A stretch of DNA of 64,000 bases, from NCBI GenBank assembly GCA_029582155.1, contig CM055902.1, positions 16,449,279 to 16,513,278 on the forward strand, in the 5' to 3' direction. The position numbers and the translations under genes were made by a program. This stretch comes from Panopea generosa (taxonomy: Eukaryota > Mollusca > Bivalvia > Adapedonta > Hiatellidae). Of the stretch, positions 57,947-64,000 are shown one piece after another. Under the pieces are notes generated by a model. The model saw nothing but the letters and a program-made list of their open reading frames with translations. It was not told where the DNA came from and did no database searches. Positions within the stretch are counted from its first letter, which is position 1; each line of letters starts with the position of its first letter.

Positions 57947-58860
57947 TTATAAGTTGAATTTCTTAGTAATGAATAATCTCTTCTCAACTGAATCTACCAC
58001 ATAACCATCCTTGTCCTGATTGGTTTTCCATCTACCGTGTCTCTTCAGACACCTATCAGTAACGCCAGCGTTTGCTGCCATGGTTACGCCACTAGCTCTT
58101 AATGGATGAGCTCCTAAATGTTAATGCGGTGCAACCATCTTCAATTTGCTAACGATACATTCGTAAGCTCAAGTGTAACTCAACTTCTTGTTTTATCTAT
58201 TAGCTTACACTGCACTGACACTTTGACCCAATATGAGAGTAATTGTCAGAAACCGTTTTTTACCTGTAACTGACATTTATTTGACCAACATTTCATTCGG
58301 ACATTCGTTTCAACAACCCTTTGCGATAAGAACCTCTATACATATCTGTTTTACTTGTTCTCAACTCAACAACAACATCGTCAGCATTGAACTTTGTAGC
58401 ATTCCATTTTATTTCACTTATCTCATAAATTCAGCATAACCCAATATAACTGTTGATAAATCTCTTAAATGCAAAAAATCTTCTGTATTAAACATTCCGC
58501 ACAGTAGCTTCAATAATTCAGTATTTACAGTGTCTATTTAAAAATAGGTTTGGATCTTAACCTCTTTGCTGCTTCCAAAAGCTTCTTGACAAAACTATTT
58601 GAAGTAGGATCATCTGAATTGTTCATATCATGTGCCCACTCGATGCTGTAAAACGCTGCACTAATTACACTGTACGAAACATCACTGTCTAAAAGATGAG
58701 TCAAATACACCGAAACGTTTATGGACGATGTTGGTATAGCAACAAAACACTTTTGTTCAAGCTCACTGCAACTTTGATAATTATGTCCAATTTGTATTGT
58801 GAGCCCTAGAACACAATACGTACTTGGCCATCGTCGAAATGGTTTCACAAGCTTCGTTCG
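57947..58860 (-). pseudogene. Tyrosine recombinase (integrase) remnant
   Basis: Three pieces in N-to-C order on the minus strand. About 58860-58534 is an N-terminal helical domain (FRRWPSTYCV, ISAAFYSIEWAHDM, then FVKKLLEAAKRL). About 58440-58350 holds KFNADDVVVELRTSKTDMYR, the 'sKtD.yr' strand region of the catalytic core. About 58150-57947 holds HPLRASGVTMAANAGVTDRC and CLKRHGRWKTNQDKDGYV, carrying the HxxR box, the second His and the nucleophile-position Tyr of the R-H-R-H-Y family, ending at a natural stop (57947-57949). Frameshifts and stops separate the pieces and the first catalytic Arg is not securely seen. The role would be integration of the circular DNA intermediate. Confidence 0.85.
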
Positions 58861-59159
58861 TCGACGTCTTTATCCCAGCTTTCTGATACTCTTTCGCCAA
58901 CGATTCCTTTTTACCGATACCTGTTAAAACACATGAATTTGTTTCATAATTTTTCATTTTTACGTGATAGTGTCACTATGATTATAACTATGATATATGC
59001 ATATTTTTTGATACACCGAATCTTATTTTTAATGCTAGTAAATCAATCTCAACCTGTCTTTACTGAATATGCCGTTATTGCCTCTGACTTTACAAAGATA
59101 ACAATATGTCATCGTGTATGAAATATTGAAATGAGCCGGTATCGTTCAACAACAACGGC

Positions 59160-59765
59160 CAGAAATTTGCCGATGTCAACATGGGAATAACCATTGTACA
59201 ATCTGCGCTTTCTGTTTCTATCTTTTTTATACTATTAGATATCAAATCAGGCGGCGGAACGAAAAAAAAGTTTATTTAACTTGACCAAACCTGATCGATT
59301 GCATTAATGCCTTCCGTTCTTGGTACCCAGAACTTTGAATTGAACAGCAAACATTTGTTATTGAAATGTGAAGAAAACCTATCTACTGTGTTGGGACCCC
59401 ATTTAAGATCAACTGCTTTCTCATTTCCATCTCTGGACATTCTGGACATATTTCTATATTTTTGTTCTCACAAACACTGTTTATACCAAGCGCAACTGAC
59501 TGTAAATCGATTTCTCTGCAGAATTGACTTATATTGTCTGAATATATCTTTATTCTTTTGTTTTTAAAGTATCAACATGACTCTTTAAAATTCTTCTAAC
59601 GGCTTCTATCTTACGCCAAGTGGGGCTTCTGTTTTGCTCTTCTCTTAACCACTCAACGGATAGTTCTATTCAGAACTTTTAAGGTAGCCATCGATTTATC
59701 GTATGCAACAAAGTGTTTGTCCACTTCCTGGAGACGCATTCTTATGATCCTTAAATATGATCTGA
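59160..59765 (-). pseudogene. RNase H-like domain remnant of the recombinase element
   Basis: In broken frames on the minus strand: EEQNRSPTWRKIEAVRRIL near 59640, KIYSDNISQFCREIDLQSVA near 59540 (the DN motif region of RNase H), MSRDGNEKAVDLKWGPNTVD near 59420 and FNSKFWVPRTEGINAIDQVW near 59320, then FFSVPPPDLI. The order (W.E..A, DN, LSR, the D.wgp.TvDrF...yns+fw.p box) is typical of the DIRS-order RNase H C-terminal region. RT motifs should precede it toward 59820 but only about 60 bp remain before the X repeat. Confidence 0.75.
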
Positions 59766-59821
59766 TCCAGTGATTTTTTCTTTTCTTTTAAACTGATACA
59801 ACTCTTGTCATATGCTATGAT

Positions 59822-59885
59822 ACTTTTAACAAACAGTACCGTTAGGACAATAGTTTTTTATATACGTTGTAAAACAGAGAACTGA
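59822..59885 (-). repeat. Split direct repeat X, outer copy (element 5' end)
   Basis: CTTTTAACAAACAGTACCGT, TAGGACAATAGTTTTTTATA, TTGTAAAACAGAGAACTGA. It matches 57702-57765. Confidence 0.9.
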
Positions 59886-60865
59886 CCAATGCTAACACGT
59901 GGACATACCGCATAGTAACTCATAGCTAGCTGTCTGCTCCCAACTGTTGTAACTGCTACAAATTATGGTTCATATTTATTACAGTTTAAAATGCGCTTTC
60001 GAGTACTTGGAGTCAGTTCGAACAATTAATCACACCGGTCTTGGTTATGATATGTTACCGTTTAAATATTCACAAATAGATAGCTGAACTACGCATTTAG
60101 CATCAACATTTGCTTTCAATCACGTATTTTTTTTTTGTATAGTTTCTATATCACTATAAATTATTTCTTGGCATTTTCTTTGGAATACTTTAAAAGCAAC
60201 TATAGTAAATAAATTTTCTTTTCAAATAGTCTCATATCGATGACCTTATTGTAATGATATGTATATGCACTTTTGATATAAGAAAGACTATGAGTCGTAC
60301 GAGTGCAATATATCTTATAATCTATCATTGGGTTATCATTGGTATCTTAAACGAAATCTCAATGTGAAATAGCAGAAGTAATTTGAAATGCATTTTGTAA
60401 GTCGGATTAGCGCCTCTTTTTCGAGCGTCTAATCAGTTACGTTTAAAGAACTTTCATATTGAAGAAATTGCACTTTCTGATTTTTAAATGTACGTTGGTA
60501 AACGTTATTTTTTACCATATCAATATGTACGATGCGTCATTATGGAGTTTTTTATTTAATGATTTAATTTATCCACAATCACAACTTAAACTTATAAACA
60601 AAATGCTTCTTGCAAGTTTTGCATCAGCGTACGTGTACATCTGCATGATACATCTCTTTAACAGTGTATTTCTTTATTTAAAATACAGTGTTTTAAGTCA
60701 TGACTGTATATGTTTTGTATATATTCACAAGAGCCGAACTCCTGTTGCATTTCAAATTGAACTTCCTTTAAACATATAGTAAACAACGTCCTAATACCAA
60801 AAACACACAATACAGACTGTAGTTATTTACAACAAAGTTTAAAATACTTGAATAGATTCAAGATT
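59886..60865. repeat. Large noncoding duplication, copy 2, right part
   Basis: Resumes homology with copy 1: GTGGACATACCGCATAGTAA (vs GATGGACATACTGCATACTA at about 30196), GATGACCTTATTGTAATGAT (vs AATGACCTTGTTGTAATGAT), GTACGAGTGCAATATATCTT, TGTAGTTATTT and TTAAAATACTTGAA at the end. The frame at 60459-60779 is unsupported as a gene. Confidence 0.85.
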
Positions 60866-61139
60866 CAAATATTTTTTTTCAGTAAATTAAACATATAATG
60901 TTTCTCTTTACATGCAAATTCAAATTAAAGATGCAACACATGACACGTATATAATAGACAAATAATCAATAATGATAGATTCAATTAAATTAGATATATG
61001 ACATTATCTAAATACCCTTTTTTTTTTCTTTTTTTTTTTTGAGGTTGGACAAATATAGACAAAAAATTTAACACACTTTGTCATTATATACTTGAGATGA
61101 TCAACACAAATAGATAGATGAAAACATGTATGCAATTTG

Positions 61140-61820
61140 ATTTTACAAAAATTTACAAAGGCTCGATAAAAATATTTGCAAAGATTTAATAAACGTGAAT
61201 ACTTCTTACTTTGCATGAACTCAATGAATCTAAACATACTTGGTCGTTTGTAATAATATGGTTTAATAAAACTTTCACGAATAGTCTGATAACTAGGATA
61301 TATTAACACAAAATCATATTCATCTTCTATGTCGTTGAAGTGACATAAAATACAATAACGCAAATAACGTTCCATTCTGTTCTGAGCAAAACGACTGGTT
61401 TCAATTTTTAACTGATGTGACGATAATCTTAGCCTTTTCATAGGAATTCTTAATTTTCTTGGAAGCATATCTTATAAGTACATAACGAACGACCGTTTTC
61501 GATTTCATTAAACCATTTTAGTTTAAAATTATCTAAAAAATCTCTCTTTATAAACCAAATGAAATTTTAACAAATTATCATCATCAGTACTTGACCATAT
61601 ATATGAAAATCCATAATCTTCCAGTAGACATTTGATGCCTTTTACCCAATTGTTACTACCTTTTTTTCAATCAATAAGTAGTGAATTATATGAATATAAA
61701 TATTTAACAATAATGTTGTCAGATTTAACAATTTTAGTCCAGTATATAATCATACGAACATATCTATTTATATACAAGGGATATCTACCTATCTCCATAT
61801 ACTCCCATATAACATGTTGA
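61140..61820 (-). pseudogene. LINE ORF2 C-terminal domain
   Basis: Pieces such as RYPLYINRYVRMIIYWTKIV (about 61790-61730) lead into the 61468-61004 frame, which holds LRLSSHQLKIETSRFAQNR, CILCHFNDIEDEYDFVL (the C-x2-C / ED-E-HF-like core with the later Cys lost) and KRPSMFRFIEFMQSKKYSRL. This module follows the RT in many invertebrate LINEs. The frame runs on into the poly(A) tail as Lys codons, so its last ~45 codons are probably 3' UTR read open by chance. Confidence 0.8.
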
Positions 61821-61822
61821 AG

Positions 61823-62935
61823 TTAACATTTAACAAATATTAACAAAATTTCAGATATCTCGCAGGCGTAATTAAAAGTTGAGCCAACAAATGCATCAAA
61901 TAATTGACAGACGGTTTTAGGTTCCAATGTATATTTACGAATATTTGCCAGTAAAATATGTAATGCTTTCAGACCCTTTTCATCCAATGCTTCCTGATTA
62001 AAAGAATAGTTACCGGTATAATTAAAAACAGTGCCCAGGTAAATAAAATCATTCACTTCTTCTGAAGGTTGATTATTGAAAGTCCAATGTTCATCGCTTT
62101 TTAAAATACCATTTTTTTCGAAATACAACAATCTTAGTTTTAACAGTATTCACCTCTAACCACCAAGTTTTACAATAATTATATAAACGATTAATACCAT
62201 TTTGTAGATCAGTCGTTTTTTAACTTAATATCACCATATCATCAGCAAATGGCATTAAAATAAATGTAATGGCATCCAGGTTCATGCCACAGTTTGGATC
62301 TTCGCACAAGTACAGATCTAGATCTTTTAAAAATAATAAAAACAAAGGAGGAGAAATTACTTCGGATCCCCTTGTTTTAAACCGAGAGCGCATTGAAAAA
62401 AACTCGGGATATGAGTTACATCCCCTAACACATGCTTTCACATTTAAATACATGTCATGAATAATAAAAATCTTTTTAGCATTAACACTTAATCGGTAAA
62501 GTTTAAACAATAAACCATTCCGATAGATACTGTGAAAAGCTTTCTTTACGTTCTACAAAGGCACATGCTAAGCGGTCATTTTTAACAATACATTTTGTTT
62601 AATGGGATTAAGTACAAATATTGCATCAACAGTCGACCTTCCACGTCTAAATCAAAATAGAGCGTCACTCACACTATCATTTTTTTCAATCAAAGTATTA
62701 ATTCGCTTAATTTAAATACCAGTTAATACCTTAGATAAACAACCGACTAAGCTTATACCCCTAGTATAATTATTAACTTCATCCGGGTCATATTTCTTAT
62801 AAACAGGCACCATTATCGCTTCAAACCAATTATCAGGAAAGTGACCAGAATTAAAAATAACAAAAAGATCTGAAGCCAATATATCACAAGATTCAATAAG
62901 TATTTATTTAGTAGTAGGTCACCAGCAAAGGCTGG
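61823..62935 (-). pseudogene. LINE reverse transcriptase remnant
   Basis: In order on the minus strand: ILASDLFVIFNSGHFPDNWF and MVPVYKKYDPDEVNNYTRGI (motif 1, about 62880-62760), LVGCLSKVLTGI, RRGRSTVDAIFVLN (motif 2a, about 62650), NVKKAFHSIYRNGLLFKLY (motif A with its Asp lost, about 62550), VISPPLFLLFLKDLDLYL (motif B side) and FADDMVILS (motif C, catalytic DD intact, about 62230). It then continues to DFIYLGTVFNYTGNYSFNQ and FDAFVGSTFNYACEI in 62131-61823. The motif A Asp change and frame breaks make it inactive. Confidence 0.88.
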
Positions 62936-62944
62936 TCGTACTAT

Positions 62945-63799
62945 TTCCCGATCCTTAAATAATGTATATTTGGCAACAATTTTACCTACAGTGGTGGAAT
63001 TAGCTGATACCTATACGGTGCACACGCTTAAAACGAATCCAATCAACAATATCCTGTGCAATTTTTAGTTTGGAGGTCATGAATTCACGTAATTTGTCCT
63101 CTTCTTGCATGAGCGTCTCGTTCATCTCTTCTGTAAGGTTGGCAAATATGAGATTGTTGCGCATTGACTGTGATTGTTCGTATAATAAATCGTTTTGCGT
63201 TGAAATATTGGCCTTTTGTAAACTGGTTATTTCATCTCGTGTTAACACAAGTAAAAATTCCATGTTGTCCGCATTGTCACTTATTCGGGTCATTTTCTGG
63301 TCAGTACTTTTGATATTATCATGTACAAAATTCCACAACTTTCCATTTCTACATCAAATCTACTAACCTTTTGCTCTAAAATATCCAAAGCATTCAAGCG
63401 TTTGTCCATAGTGTTTATTTTGGCATCCATTGACTTTAAATATTACATAATGTCCGTACTGGACGGTAACAAAGTTGATCGCGTGGCCTCGATATGTGAC
63501 ACAGGTGTACACACAGGTGTACCATTAATAACAACGACCGCAGATACAACAGGTGTGTCACTAATCGTAATCCCTGTTGATGTTGGTGGTAGTGATGCAA
63601 ACACTGATCCATCCATGCTACTCTCAGAATCATTGAACAATACCAAGTTCGCTTTCCGTAATGTATCTCTTACACTAACACTGTAAACATCTGGAGGCGA
63701 CGCGACATTTCTGGGGTTTTTTTAATTTGAATTACAAGTGTCACTGCTTTTCTTGCGTATACTTGATTTTTTTCACCGTTTTTTACTTTTATGTCCCAT
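62945..63799 (-). pseudogene. LINE ORF1 remnant (coiled coil + RRM-like)
   Basis: The start at 63799 gives a basic N-terminus (MGHKSKKR then stop, KKSSIRKKS) that stays in frame, apart from two stops, with the 63646-63443 segment. A coiled-coil region (MDAKINTMDKRLNALDILEQ) follows, then a frameshift near 63340 into the 63338-63000 frame. That frame continues the coiled coil and contains SMRNNLIFANLTEE and FMTSKLKIAQDIVDWIRFKR with VHRIG, the typical order of a LINE ORF1 RNA-binding domain. KIVAKYTLFKDREIVR near 62970 is the C-terminal part in another frame. In active LINEs this protein binds element RNA. Confidence 0.8.
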
Positions 63800-64000
63800 T
63801 AGTGATGTATTGTCAGAGTATTCATATACTTTTTAAACAAGTTTTAATCAATAGTTATAACGTTTTCGGTATTTAAAACTCAAACTTTCACGTAAATCTC
63901 ACCGCTGATTTTTTGTCGGCCATTATCGATACCTGTCGCGTGATTAGACAGACAACAGGCGTTTCCAGAATAGAATATGTCTCAATGAAAGATAATGGTT
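63800..64000 (-). other. Probable LINE 5' UTR reaching the window edge
   Basis: No frame is open here and the ORF1 start lies just downstream on the minus strand. The element's 5' end and any target-site duplication would be at or beyond 64000. Confidence 0.4.

Larger units (their letters stand above)
57053..59885 (-). mobile_element. Tyrosine-recombinase retrotransposon (Ngaro/PAT-like), deleted
   Basis: Two pairs of direct repeats sit in split order. On the plus strand: Y (57053-57115), spacer, X (57702-57765) directly abutting a second Y (57767-57827), coding remnants, then a second X (59822-59885). Read on the minus strand this is A1-ORFs-B1-A2-B2, the split-direct-repeat architecture of Ngaro/PAT/VIPER-type DIRS-order elements, which integrate through a circular intermediate using a tyrosine recombinase and leave no target-site duplication. 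RNase H and recombinase remnants lie between, in the expected order. Reverse transcriptase and gag are missing, so it is a deletion derivative. It splits the duplicated segment that is intact at 30180, and the junctions agree with that empty site. Confidence 0.85.
61018..63990 (-). mobile_element. Non-LTR retrotransposon (LINE), minus strand, endonuclease deleted
   Basis: From right to left: probable 5' UTR (63800 to near the window end), ORF1 (63799-62945), RT fragment starting abruptly at about 62930, RT palm with FADDMVILS (62220-62250), thumb/connection (62130-61823), a C-terminal Cys/His-containing domain (61468-61140), a short 3' UTR, and an A-rich tail (T run at 61018-61041). ORF1 text passes directly into RT text near 62935, so the endonuclease and intervening region are deleted. 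Several stops and frameshifts show it is dead. It belongs to a different family from the 20.4-kb LINE. The clade is not assigned. Confidence 0.88.

Noticed and set aside
61004-61130. Lys-rich C-terminus as a genuine protein end
   Set aside because: The Lys run is the LINE poly(A) tail being translated.

Overview
The window is AT-rich eukaryotic DNA with no convincing intact host gene. It is dominated by transposable elements, SINEs, foldback elements and minisatellites. Several tRNA-headed SINE families and two non-LTR retrotransposons look like those found in molluscs, and the compositional pattern also fits, so I infer a lophotrochozoan, most likely a bivalve. This is judged from remembered family resemblance, not from a search. 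The longest open frames (about 100 to 170 codons) almost all lie inside decayed mobile elements. There are no bacterial-type operons, CRISPR arrays or rRNA genes, and tRNA-like sequences appear only as SINE heads.

Layout. 0-20 kb: intergenic or intronic DNA with a 109-bp tandem duplication, four SINE families, a compound higher-order minisatellite (7.93-8.80 kb), small inverted-repeat elements (1.46, 2.50 and 12.51 kb) and a 27-bp tandem repeat (13.43 kb). 20.4-23.6 kb: a frameshifted plus-strand LINE with APE endonuclease, linker and N-terminal reverse transcriptase. 24.1-25.6 kb: a SINE, an unexplained coding-like fragment, and a ~190-bp tandem repeat carrying paired ATGGC motifs. 27.9-31.0 kb: first copy of a ~3-kb noncoding duplication whose second copy lies at 55.0-60.9 kb. 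33-36 kb: two small coding-like segments that could be exons. 38.49-42.95 kb: a minus-strand LTR retrotransposon with LTRs, a polypurine tract and gag remnants but no visible pol; it has itself been invaded by a foldback element and a SINE. 43.8-46.1 kb: a SINE inserted in a SINE, two adjoining unexplained ORFs, and a young SINE with a perfect 12-bp target-site duplication. 49.07-53.39 kb: a giant foldback structure with motif-rich arms and a second inverted repeat near its centre. 55.0-60.9 kb: the second duplication copy, split by a deleted tyrosine-recombinase retrotransposon (57.05-59.89 kb) that shows the split-direct-repeat layout of Ngaro/PAT-type elements. 61.0-64.0 kb: a minus-strand LINE with ORF1, a truncated reverse transcriptase, a C-terminal domain and a poly(A) tail, lacking its endonuclease.

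The most informative structures are the tyrosine-recombinase element with a paralogous empty site, the 4.3-kb foldback structure, the foldback minisatellite element inside the LTR retrotransposon, and the nested SINE pairs, which give relative insertion ages. All element calls were read by eye. No alignment, database search or expression evidence was available.
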